Assembly (NCBI GenBank): GCA_964511065.1
Contig: CAZEEG010000206.1
Span: forward strand, 1-6,461
From: CALBRZ01 sp964511065
Lineage (GTDB): Bacteria; Planctomycetota; Planctomycetia; Pirellulales; S012-138
Direction of reading: 5' to 3'
DNA length: 6,461 nt
The notes beneath the pieces are model-generated. The model was given only the letters and a program-made list of their open reading frames with translations. It was not told the DNA's origin and ran no database searches. The position numbers and the translations under genes are program-made. Below are positions 1 to 5,938 of this stretch, piece after piece. How positions within the stretch are numbered: position 1 is the stretch's first letter; every line of letters starts with the position of its first letter.

Positions 1-23
1 CTCCGTGTCCTTGGTTCATCGGA

Positions 24-1199
24 ATGCCCGCCCATCGCCAACGACTTCAGGCCATCGACCCGTTGGCCGCCGTGCCGGAAGATTATGTTTCGAGCCGGCA
101 ACGGTTCCGGGAGGTGGCGGTCGTGCTCGATGCCGAGTTGCACTCGTTTGAGTTGGCGTCGTACCAGCAGGGATCGCAGCACGGCAACTCAGCCTACTTC
201 ACCACGCCCGCCGGTGAACCGCTGACGATGGACGTGGCGATTGTGGGCCAGAGGGATGCGCGGCGGATGGCGGTGGTTTCGTGCGGCCTGCACGGCGTGG
301 AGGCGTTTTTCGGCGGGGCCGTGATCCACCACTGGATGGCATCGTTGGCAGCCGGTAAGTTCTCGCTGCCGAAGGATCTGGGCGTAGTACTTCTGCATGC
401 ACTCAACCCTTGGGGGTTCGCCTGGCAGACACGCGTGAATGAAGACAACGTCGATCCCAATCGCAACTTTCTCTTGCCAGGCGAGGAGTTTCGCGGGGCG
501 CCGGCGATGTACGCCCAACTCGATCCGCTGCTCAATCCACCCTACTTGCCATCGCGCTGGGAACCGTTGCGGTGGAAGCTTCTCTGGACCGTGCTGCGGC
601 ACGGCATGGCGGCACTCAAGCAGGCGGTGGCGGGCGGGCAATATGAATATCCCCAGGGACTGTTCTTTGGAGGCCATGGGCCAACGGCCACGCAGCGGTT
701 CCTGGCCGACCAGTTGCCGGCACTGGCGGGGCACAGCGAACTTGTGGTGCATATCGACTACCACACGGGATTGGGCCGCCGCGGCGACTACGCCATGCTC
801 AGCGATGTGGCCTTTGCCGACGATGAACGCGACCTGCTCGCCACGGCTTTTGGAGCTGAATTGATTCGGGAACCCTTGAATGAGGACAACGACTACGAGA
901 CGCGCGGTGCCCTGGGCCGCTGGTGCCGCCATCTCATGCACGAGAATCGGCCCGGTGCGAAGTACCTCACCGTGGGAGCGGAATTCGGCACCTATCCACC
1001 GCTGAACGAACTCATCGGCCTGCGTGAAGAGAACCTCACCCGGCAGCATCTGCCGTTCACCCATCCGCGGCGGATTCGCGCCAGAGCCCGACTGCGGGAA
1101 CTATTTTGCCCTGCCTCGGCTAAATGGCGAAGCTGGGCCATTCCCCAAGGGGCGCAACTGATCCAGCAGACCGTGAACGTGCTGCAGAAGCAGGGGTGA
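24..1199 (+). CDS. M14-like zinc metallopeptidase, DUF2817 family
   Basis: Probable zinc-dependent peptidase or amidohydrolase of the carboxypeptidase fold (M14 / DUF2817); the natural substrate is not known. In the 391-residue reading, H90 and E93 in GLHGVE fit the first two zinc ligands. The segment from N128 (NPWG) to NRNF (146-149) matches the M14 block with the Asn-Arg pair that holds the substrate carboxylate. H247 in DYHTG fits the third zinc ligand, and E320 in GAEFGTY fits the catalytic glutamate. Length is normal for the family. There is no signal peptide or membrane segment, so it is probably cytoplasmic. The start is uncertain: no convincing ribosome-binding site precedes ATG 24, and the frame stays open to the window edge, so a few upstream residues may be missing. 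It is followed by 271 non-coding bases and is not visibly in an operon. Confidence 0.88.
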   Translation: MPAHRQRLQAIDPLAAVPEDYVSSRQRFREVAVVLDAELHSFELASYQQGSQHGNSAYFTTPAGEPLTMDVAIVGQRDARRMAVVSCGLHGVEAFFGGAVIHHWMASLAAGKFSLPKDLGVVLLHALNPWGFAWQTRVNEDNVDPNRNFLLPGEEFRGAPAMYAQLDPLLNPPYLPSRWEPLRWKLLWTVLRHGMAALKQAVAGGQYEYPQGLFFGGHGPTATQRFLADQLPALAGHSELVVHIDYHTGLGRRGDYAMLSDVAFADDERDLLATAFGAELIREPLNEDNDYETRGALGRWCRHLMHENRPGAKYLTVGAEFGTYPPLNELIGLREENLTRQHLPFTHPRRIRARARLRELFCPASAKWRSWAIPQGAQLIQQTVNVLQKQG

Positions 1200-1397
1200 T
1201 TTATCGGCGTCTGCTTATGAGTTTATGGCTTGGATGAACCGGTAGGGGGCGGCTTTTCTTGCCTCGTGGTGCTCTCTCACCGCTCACCCCCTGGCAGCCA
1301 CCAATGGGGGGCCAAAGTGTCGAGTTCGGCAATGTGTGCGCTGAAACGCGTCCCCTTTGGGTATTTCTTATAACGGAGCAGACGTGGCGGGCTTGTT

Positions 1398-1427
1398 TTG
1401 GGCTTTTGGCGTGCGGATTGCTAAAAT
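1398..1427 (+). promoter_or_regulatory. Weak candidate promoter for the Tyr-rich protein gene
   Basis: A TAAAAT hexamer (1422-1427) matches the sigma70 -10 consensus at five of six positions. TTGGGC (1398-1403) is a poor -35 box (three of six) 18 bases upstream. Transcription would start near 1434 and leave a short leader of about 37 bases before the GTG at 1471. The position is sensible but the -35 is weak, and planctomycete promoters are often degenerate. Confidence 0.25.
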
Positions 1428-1458
1428 TCTGGAAGAGGCGTCCATTCCCTCCCCAAAT

Positions 1459-1463
1459 GGAGA
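1459..1463 (+). promoter_or_regulatory. Shine-Dalgarno site that fixes the GTG start at 1471
   Basis: GGAGA lies seven bases before GTG 1471, an ideal spacing. No such site precedes the earlier in-frame TTG at 1357, which would add 38 residues in front of a well-formed signal peptide. This site decides the start in favour of the GTG. Confidence 0.7.
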
Positions 1464-1470
1464 CCCTGCC

Positions 1471-1866
1471 GTGTTACGCATTTCATTGATTGCTGCGGCC
1501 TTACTGTTGTTGGCGCCCCCCTCCAACGCCGATGCGCAAGTCGTCATCCGAGGAAGTTACGGATACGGCTACCCCAGCTATTATGCACCCTATGGCTCAT
1601 ACTACGGGGGGTACCAGTACAACTACCCGTATGGTGAGTGGGGGTACCGGAGTCCATACCGCCACTACGGTTATCGGCCATATTATGGCTACTCGGGGTA
1701 TTCGGGCTATCCGGGCTATGTCGTGCCTTCCCTTCCCAGCGGAACCGGTGGGGCTTTTGGCGGTTCGCCCAACAGCGGCAACTACTGGTATTGGCTCCAG
1801 CAGCAAGCCAACCAAGGCCGCATCCCGCAATCCACGGTCAACCGTATGATGTACGGCAACCGGTAG
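1471..1866 (+). CDS. Small secreted Tyr/Gly-rich protein, function unknown
   Basis: A 131-residue protein I cannot assign to a named family. Residues 1-22 are a clear Sec signal peptide: a short basic start (R3), a hydrophobic core from about I4 to A15 (ALLLLA at 10-15), and a likely cleavage after ADA at 20-22. The next part is strongly biased: 22 of the 54 residues from 30 to 83 are tyrosine, mixed with glycine, proline and serine, ending in a three-residue repeat (YSG-YSG-YPG, 74-83). A Gly/Ser/Pro linker (about 86-104) leads to a different tail, YWYWLQQQ at 105-112 and then a Gln/Asn-rich, probably helical end. There are no cysteines. Such composition suggests an extracellular or wall-associated structural or adhesive role, but that is inference. 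The start is GTG 1471, chosen for its Shine-Dalgarno site and the signal peptide. The gene stands alone between gaps of 271 and 280 bases. Confidence 0.8.
   Translation: MLRISLIAAALLLLAPPSNADAQVVIRGSYGYGYPSYYAPYGSYYGGYQYNYPYGEWGYRSPYRHYGYRPYYGYSGYSGYPGYVVPSLPSGTGGAFGGSPNSGNYWYWLQQQANQGRIPQSTVNRMMYGNR
1690..1719 (+). repeat. In-gene tandem Tyr-Ser/Pro-Gly codon repeat
   Basis: Nine-base units encode three successive YSG/YSG/YPG triplets followed by a closing Tyr. The codons differ between units (TAC/TAT, GGG/GGC, TCG/CCG), so this is a protein-level repeat or an old, diverged DNA duplication rather than a fresh microsatellite. Confidence 0.6.
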
Positions 1867-1948
1867 GGCGAGCCGTGCTCCTGCCCGCGGCCGGACCGGT
1901 TGATTGACCGTCGCCAGCAGCAATGCGCCCACTTACTATCCACCAACG

Positions 1949-1975
1949 GCTAGTGGCGGCGATATCGCCGCTAGC
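1949..1975. repeat. Intergenic palindrome, possible REP-like element or terminator stem
   Basis: Positions 1956-1971 form a perfect 16-bp palindrome, GCGGCGATATCGCCGC. Outside it, GCTAG (1949-1953) and CTAGC (1971-1975) are also inverse copies, sharing base 1971 with the core, so the symmetry extends imperfectly over 27 bp. As RNA the core would fold into a six-bp GC-rich stem with an AUAU loop, or a longer stem with a three-base bulge. It lies 82 bp after the Tyr-rich gene and 171 bp before the next start. No U-run follows on either strand, so it is not a standard intrinsic terminator. A dispersed extragenic palindrome or a dimeric protein-binding site is possible. Confidence 0.5.
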
Positions 1976-2037
1976 TATGGCAATCTCCGCACTTGACGGC
2001 CAAACTGCCGCGATCTACGATCCCGGCCCGCGCAGTG

Positions 2038-2065
2038 TTGCCAGTGGCTTGTTGCCTGCTTTAAG
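2038..2065 (+). promoter_or_regulatory. Weak candidate promoter for the membrane-anchored protein gene
   Basis: TTGCCA (2038-2043) matches the sigma70 -35 consensus at five of six positions. It is followed after 16 bases by TTTAAG (2060-2065), which matches the -10 at four of six. Transcription would start near 2072, about 75 bases before ATG 2147. Spacing and place are acceptable, but the -10 box is poor. Confidence 0.25.
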
Positions 2066-2132
2066 TTTCCGATTCGCGGCCCAGGGGTGGTTCGGGCGCC
2101 GGGCGCCGGGACATGGTTGTTATTGAAATCGC

Positions 2133-2142
2133 AAGGCGAGGG
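2133..2142 (+). promoter_or_regulatory. Ribosome-binding site that decides the start at 2147
   Basis: AAGGCGAGGG offers a GAGG core five bases before ATG 2147. The other in-frame start, GTG 2087, would put 20 residues ahead of the positively charged start of a membrane anchor. The ATG at 2147 places MGKLLRR directly before the hydrophobic segment, which is the normal arrangement. Confidence 0.6.
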
Positions 2143-2146
2143 CCCC

Positions 2147-2863
2147 ATGGGTAAGCTTCTGCGGCGACTGGGCATCGTGGTTGGAGTCCTGGTGCTCGTG
2201 GTGGCCGGCTTGGCGGGCTGGGCGTACTATGCCAGTCAGCAGGTGCCGGACTTCTATCACAAGGCGCTGGCTGAGCCACCGCCCGACCAGGAGAAGAAGA
2301 GCGACGCCTTCATCACGGAAGCCACCGAGCTTTACAACGAGCTTCGCCGGGAAGGACGCTGGGAAGCCCTGTTTACCGCCGAGGAAATCAATAGCTGGCT
2401 GGCCGTCGACCTGGTTCGTAACCACTCTGGTAGCTTGCCGCCAGGTATTTCCAATCCCCGCATCGCCCTTGCCGACGGCGGTGTGATACTTGCCTGCCGG
2501 TATGAAACCTCGAAGATTTCTACCGTCCTCTCGCTGCATGTCGACGCATCGCTGGCTGAAGACAACGTGATCGCCCTGCGTTTTCGCAAGGCCAGGGCGG
2601 GCAATTTACCGTTGCCGATGGGCGAGGTTCTCGACAACCTGAGCCGTGAAGCCGCCAGGCACAACATCCCGGTTCGCTGGCTTCAAGCGGATAGCGACCC
2701 GGTTGCGCTGATTTCGATCCCGGCTCCCGCCCGGGAGCAGAAGCTTGTTTACTCCGTGGATACCATGCGGATCGGCGAGCGCGGGGTGTATATCGCCGGC
2801 ACCTCGACGCCTCGGGCCGCACAAATGGCCTCGTCGCCGGAGCATCGCCCGGCCAGGCAGTGA
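2147..2863 (+). CDS. Membrane-anchored protein of unknown function, YpmS-like architecture
   Basis: A 238-residue protein with one N-terminal membrane anchor: basic residues K3, R6 and R7, then a hydrophobic stretch from about 8 to 29. The rest should face outward (positive-inside rule). A charged, helical segment (about 47-74) leads into FTAEEINSWLAVDL (76-89). A beta-rich region follows (about 103-147), with GGVILACRYE and STVLSLHVDASL. A motif NLPLPMGEVLDNL (153-165) comes next. The tail from about 219 is short, charged and probably disordered. The order anchor, then an '(T/S)xEEIN.xL' helix, then beta strands, then a 'PLP' stretch recalls the YpmS/DUF2140 type of envelope protein, but I rest this on overall pattern, not on a firm match. 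No catalytic motif is seen. It converges with the phosphoesterase gene 36 bases downstream. Confidence 0.82.
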   Translation: MGKLLRRLGIVVGVLVLVVAGLAGWAYYASQQVPDFYHKALAEPPPDQEKKSDAFITEATELYNELRREGRWEALFTAEEINSWLAVDLVRNHSGSLPPGISNPRIALADGGVILACRYETSKISTVLSLHVDASLAEDNVIALRFRKARAGNLPLPMGEVLDNLSREAARHNIPVRWLQADSDPVALISIPAPAREQKLVYSVDTMRIGERGVYIAGTSTPRAAQMASSPEHRPARQ

Positions 2864-2899
2864 TGCATGCTGCGACGGCCTTTGGAGGCGGTTCTTCAT

Positions 2900-3280
2900 T
2901 CATGCGCCGTTCGGCGATTCCTTCTGCCACAGCAGCCGGTGGCGCTGGTGCTGTGGATCGTACTGCACCCTCAGGGTGCCGCGCAAATGCTGGCCAGCGA
3001 CCTGAATCACCGTGGATTGCTGGTCGCGATGCCTGACTTCGCAGGTTCCCGCATCTCGCCGGGTAACTCGGCCCCGGTTGCCTGAGATCGGCCCCTCGTA
3101 TTCCAGGTAAGCCAGGCGGTGGTCGGGCAAGGGGGCAACATCCATCCACATGCCCGGCTCCGGCCAGGCAGGCAGCGCCCAGGTCCAAAGGGCCGTCTCG
3201 GCTTCGATCATCAAGTCGAAATGATCGGGCCGCGATGCGTCCGGCGGCATCTCATGGAAAAGGATCACAAACCGGCGCAT
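2900..3280 (-). CDS. Stand-alone LigD-type 3'-phosphoesterase domain protein
   Basis: A 126-residue protein matching the N-terminal phosphoesterase domain of the bacterial end-joining ligase LigD, which trims 3' phosphates and ribonucleotides at DNA ends. FVILFHE (4-10) matches the first strand with its metal-binding histidine (H9). DHFDLMIE (19-26) matches the HxD block (H20, D22). DHRLAYLEYEGPI (53-65) carries the His and Tyr (H54, Y58) with the same four-residue spacing as in Pseudomonas LigD. YEGPISGNRG and the following RRDAGT complete the domain. Two oddities: the spacing between the first and second histidines is longer than in classical LigD, and M24 stands where the family's catalytic Arg (HxDxR) is expected. 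There is no polymerase or ligase domain in the protein or nearby. The start has GGGGAG just upstream, with tight spacing. Activity cannot be assumed; a related DNA- or RNA-end function is the best guess. Confidence 0.85.
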   Translation of the reverse strand: MRRFVILFHEMPPDASRPDHFDLMIEAETALWTWALPAWPEPGMWMDVAPLPDHRLAYLEYEGPISGNRGRVTRRDAGTCEVRHRDQQSTVIQVAGQHLRGTLRVQYDPQHQRHRLLWQKESPNGA

Positions 3281-3426
3281 ATCTCCCCTGCCACTTGATT
3301 CCAGCTACCCAAGAAGGACGAACAACGTGGCCAGCGGCGGCCGTTGCGCCTCGCTTGCGTGTGCGGGCAGACCACGCGCTGCTGAAGTCGCCATCGGTGA
3401 AACGAGTGTGCGCAATCGTTCCCTTG

Positions 3427-3449
3427 GGGCGTCCAGGGTTCAGACGCCC
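3427..3449 (-). terminator. Hairpin downstream of the CBS gene, possible terminator
   Basis: GGGCGTC (3427-3433) and GACGCCC (3443-3449) form a perfect seven-bp stem with a nine-base loop, starting 57 bases past the CBS stop codon. On the CBS strand the stem is followed by CAAGGGAACG, without a U-run. It could stop transcription only with help (Rho) or serve as a 3' stabiliser. It also lies upstream of the phosphoesterase gene and so may separate the two. Confidence 0.3.
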
Positions 3450-3505
3450 ATTCGCGCCGACCTTTTCCGGGTGGCAACAGGCTGCTCGCGGTTCGATTGG
3501 CCGTC

Positions 3506-3943
3506 TTAGGTCCGCCCGTACAGATATTCCTGGAGCAGGAAAATCTGGAACTCGCGGCCATCAGCATCGTACGCGTTCAGGTCGCCAATGGAAATCAGGC
3601 CTTGCAGTTGGCCATCGTGATTTACCACCGGCAAGTGGCGAATGCGGTGATGCTTCATCACGCTGCGGGCTTCGCCGATGGTGGTTTCTGGATGGCAGCA
3701 GGCCACGCGATCGGTCATGACCTCGGCGACGGGACAACGGCACGGGTCCCGTTCTTCGCCCACCACGCGCCGCAGCACGTCGCGCTCCGTGAACATGCCG
3801 ACCACGCGGTCGTCGTCCGTGACCACCAATGCCCCGATGCCAACCTCATTCATGAGCCGCGTAGCTTCCAGGACCGATTCGTCGGCCCCCACGTAATACA
3901 CCTTGGTGCCTTTGATGTTGAGGATGTCTTGGACAGTTGCCAT
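3506..3943 (-). CDS. Tandem CBS-domain protein
   Basis: A 145-residue cytoplasmic protein made of one CBS pair (Bateman module), which usually binds adenosine nucleotides such as AMP or ATP and reports energy state. The first CBS spans about residues 5-62, with GALVVTDDDRVVG (37-49) and the ribose-binding FTERD (T52, D55). The second spans about 72-126, with RHLPVVNHDGQLQG (102-115) and SIGD (S118, D121). Both nucleotide-site motifs are intact. The last 20 residues (REFQIFLLQEYLYG) form a hydrophobic helical tail that could aid dimer formation. No effector domain is attached, so its target is unknown. The start is well supported: AAGGGA (3951-3956, minus strand) lies seven bases upstream. The gene appears to be driven by a promoter about 160 bases upstream, which gives it a long leader. 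Confidence 0.94.
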   Translation of the reverse strand: MATVQDILNIKGTKVYYVGADESVLEATRLMNEVGIGALVVTDDDRVVGMFTERDVLRRVVGEERDPCRCPVAEVMTDRVACCHPETTIGEARSVMKHHRIRHLPVVNHDGQLQGLISIGDLNAYDADGREFQIFLLQEYLYGRT

Positions 3944-3979
3944 AGCTTAGTCCCTTTGTGGACGGGGCAGAGTCTACCT

Positions 3980-4045
3980 CTCGGCGCATGCACAAACCGG
4001 GCGCGGCGGTCAATCGGGCTGCGATGCAGATACGGGGGCGCCGAG
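3980..4045 (-). promoter_or_regulatory. Inverted repeat in the CBS gene leader
   Basis: CTCGGCGC (3980-3987) and GCGCCGAG (4038-4045) are perfect eight-base inverse copies 50 bases apart. Just inside them, TGCA occurs in both arms (3989-3992 and 4025-4028), which would extend the pairing imperfectly. The inner part also has ACCG/CGGT arms. In the minus-strand transcript this would form a branched stem ending about 36 bases before the CBS start. It may be a regulatory leader or only GC-rich background. Confidence 0.35.
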
Positions 4046-4105
4046 TGGTCTCGAACGAGAAAATGAAGAGGTGAAATGCAAAAGCCGGCCCCTGCACAGG
4101 AAAGC

Positions 4106-4135
4106 AGTATACCGTAAACGCACCTAAAGGGTGAA
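4106..4135 (-). promoter_or_regulatory. Candidate sigma70-type promoter for the CBS gene
   Basis: On the minus strand TATACT (4111 down to 4106) matches the -10 consensus at five of six positions. TTCACC (4135 down to 4130) matches the -35 at four of six, with 18 bases between. Transcription would begin near 4099, giving a leader of about 155 bases. Confidence 0.4.
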
Positions 4136-4265
4136 CAATCTTCCCCGCGAAACTGCATGCGGATCTATACCACCCCTATGCTAGCAGGTTGAGTGCCGCC
4201 CCATTCGTTCTCGCGCGGCCCCCTGCCCAAAAGGGGACGGCGACCGGCAAACGGATCGACAAACG

Positions 4266-4294
4266 TTGATGGACCTGGCCTGCGTCGATATACT
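4266..4294 (+). promoter_or_regulatory. Candidate sigma70-type promoter for the DUF1501 gene
   Basis: TTGATG (4266-4271, four of six) and TATACT (4289-4294, five of six) are separated by the ideal 17 bases. The start point would be near 4301, about 170 bases before ATG 4472. The -10 hexamer is identical to that of the divergent CBS promoter. Confidence 0.45.
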
Positions 4295-4471
4295 CATCTC
4301 CGCCAACCAAACGATGTCCACGGACGGTCTGACGTGCGGGGGGCTCCCTGATGCAACTTCTGACACCGGCGCGGGATGCGCGGCTTTCCGAACCACGGGC
4401 GCGTTTTGCTTCGAGGCGTTAGGGAATCGAAACTACTGGGCGGAACGACGCGACTCTGAGGAATCACCCAC

Positions 4472-5875
4472 ATGCTGCGAATCCTCAATTCCCAAGGAAC
4501 GGTACTCTGCGATGGATTGAATCGCCGCCAATGGCTCCAGGTCGGCGGAATTGGACTGGGGGCATTGACCCTTCCCAAGCTGCTGCAGCACCGGGCCATG
4601 GCCAATGGTCGCATTGGGAATGGGCCAGCCAAGTCGGCGATTATCCTGTTCAATACGGGCGGGATTCCCCACCACGAAAGCTGGGATCCCAAGCCCGATG
4701 CTCCGGCCGAAATTCGCGGCGATTTTGGAGCCATTCAAACGAAGGTTCCTGGCCTGCTGGTGGGCGAGTTGATGCCGCTGACGGCCCAGCTCACGGACAA
4801 GGTGGCCGTGATTCGCACCATGGTCACGCTCGATAATGCCCATTCGTCCAGCGGCTACCAGATGCTCACGGGCGTGCCGCACATTCCCAGGAACCGCGAG
4901 AACGCGAAGCCCGGTCGGCCGAACGATTCACCTTCGCTGAACGCGATGGTGCAATACTTGCGGCCTTCGCGCGGAGGGTTGCCGGCCTCGGTGGTGTTGC
5001 CCAAGCGGATTGCCAACAACGGCGGTCGCGATCCCTGGCCCGGTACTGATGCCGGCACCATGGGCCGCAAGTTCGACCCCTGGTTTTTGGTGTGCAACCC
5101 GGCTGAGGAAGGATTCACCGTTCCCGGGGCCAGGCTGCCCCAGGGGCTCGACCCGCTGCGCGTCGATAAGCGGTTCTCGCTGCTTGAGCAGGTCAACCAG
5201 CATCTGAATCACTTGGAAGAAACCGCCGCTGCCCGCGATTACAACATCCACTCAGAACGGGCCATTGGCCTGCTGACGGGCGGCAAGGCCCGCGACGCTT
5301 TCAACCTGGACAAGGAGCCCGACAAGGTTCGCGACCGTTACGGCCGCACGCAGCACGCCCAAAGTGCATTGCTGGCCCGACGGTTGGTCGAAGCGGGAGT
5401 TTCTTTGGTGCAGGTCAATGCGGTTTCAGAAGATACCAAGCGGCCCAACAGCGGCGGTTGGGACACTCACCTCAAGCACAGCGAATGTCTTAAGGGCTGG
5501 CTGATGCCCGACATGGATCGGCTGTACTCGGCCCTGATTACCGATTTGGATGAACGAGGGCTGCTCGACGAAACCCTGGTTTGCTGGGTTTCAGAATTCG
5601 GGCATACGCCCAAGATCAACGCCAGGGCGGGGCGCGACCACTGGGGTCGCGTTTTCTCCATCGCTCTGGCCGGTGGCGGAATTCGCGGCGGCGTTGTTCA
5701 CGGGGCCAGCGACGCCCACGGTGCCGAACCGCTGGGCGATATCGTGACGCCCGCCGATTACCTGGCCACCGTCTTCCATTGCCTGGGTTACGAACCGGAC
5801 ACGCCCTACTACGATATCCAGGGGCGGCCCATGCCCATCGCGCGCGGCACGCCGGTGAAGTCGATCCTGGCCTGA
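4472..5875 (+). CDS. DUF1501 family protein with Tat signal
   Basis: A 467-residue protein of the DUF1501 family, related by fold to alkaline phosphatases and sulfatases and very numerous in Planctomycetes; its reaction is not established. The N-terminus carries a twin-arginine leader, NRRQWLQ (17-23), a hydrophobic stretch (24-38), and a possible cleavage after AMA (42-44), so it should be exported folded. Family motifs are present in order: HHESWDPKP (67-75), DNAHSSSGYQMLTG (121-134), GGWDTH (328-333), the SEFGHTPKINARAGRDHWG block (374-392) and the C-terminal DIVTPADYLATVF (423-435). D331, H333, E375, H378 and H390 are likely metal or active-site residues by analogy. The start has TGAGGA about nine bases upstream and matches the usual MLRI beginning. 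Its common partners in Planctomycetes, DUF1549/DUF1553 (PSD1) proteins, are not next to it. It converges with the P-type ATPase gene. Confidence 0.94.
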   Translation: MLRILNSQGTVLCDGLNRRQWLQVGGIGLGALTLPKLLQHRAMANGRIGNGPAKSAIILFNTGGIPHHESWDPKPDAPAEIRGDFGAIQTKVPGLLVGELMPLTAQLTDKVAVIRTMVTLDNAHSSSGYQMLTGVPHIPRNRENAKPGRPNDSPSLNAMVQYLRPSRGGLPASVVLPKRIANNGGRDPWPGTDAGTMGRKFDPWFLVCNPAEEGFTVPGARLPQGLDPLRVDKRFSLLEQVNQHLNHLEETAAARDYNIHSERAIGLLTGGKARDAFNLDKEPDKVRDRYGRTQHAQSALLARRLVEAGVSLVQVNAVSEDTKRPNSGGWDTHLKHSECLKGWLMPDMDRLYSALITDLDERGLLDETLVCWVSEFGHTPKINARAGRDHWGRVFSIALAGGGIRGGVVHGASDAHGAEPLGDIVTPADYLATVFHCLGYEPDTPYYDIQGRPMPIARGTPVKSILA

Positions 5876-5938
5876 GCTTGCGCGCTCCCCGATGCGAACA
5901 TATTTCGGTGCCCCGCGGCCTGTTCCAATGAGCAGGAT

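Larger units (their letters stand above)
3944..4471. other. Divergent regulatory gap between the CBS and DUF1501 genes
   Basis: This 528-bp stretch has no ORF with family resemblance or sound start signals. It holds a candidate promoter for each flanking gene (minus strand 4106-4135, plus strand 4266-4294), implying untranslated leaders of about 155 and 170 bases. The CBS leader contains inverted repeats. A small stem, CCCCT/AGGGG with loop GCCCAAA, occurs near 4220-4240. I found no tRNA, known riboswitch or other RNA by eye. Confidence 0.6.

Noticed and set aside
189..1064. Long minus-strand open frame (291 codons) opposite the metallopeptidase
   Set aside because: It lies wholly opposite a gene with clear M14 motifs, has no family-like motifs and has a composition typical of an antisense frame in GC-rich DNA.
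1369..1374. TATAAC as a -10 box
   Set aside because: It is a five-of-six match, but no -35-like hexamer lies 16-18 bases upstream.
1357..1470. N-terminal extension of the Tyr-rich protein from TTG 1357
   Set aside because: There is no ribosome-binding site at 1357, and the extension would bury a good signal peptide. GTG 1471 has an ideally spaced GGAGA.
1259..1489. 76-codon plus-strand frame before the Tyr-rich gene
   Set aside because: It has no ribosome-binding site or recognisable motif, overlaps the next gene's signal-peptide region and looks like chance.
2094..2110. GGGCGCC repeated in tandem before the membrane-protein gene
   Set aside because: There are only two full copies plus GGG; this is too short to call a functional repeat in GC-rich DNA.
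2905..2916. CGCCG-TT-CGGCG as a terminator for the gene ending at 2863
   Set aside because: The stem is four to five pairs with a tiny loop, lies inside the opposing coding region and has no real U-run after it.
2520..3188. Minus-strand open frame (222 codons) spanning parts of two genes
   Set aside because: It overlaps the membrane-anchored protein on the opposite strand and the phosphoesterase in another frame. Its sequence is Arg/Pro/Ala-rich with no motif.
3497..4066. Plus-strand open frame (189 codons) opposite the CBS gene
   Set aside because: The minus-strand frame has two intact CBS domains and a good ribosome-binding site. The plus frame is its mirror image, a type of false gene often seen opposite CBS genes.
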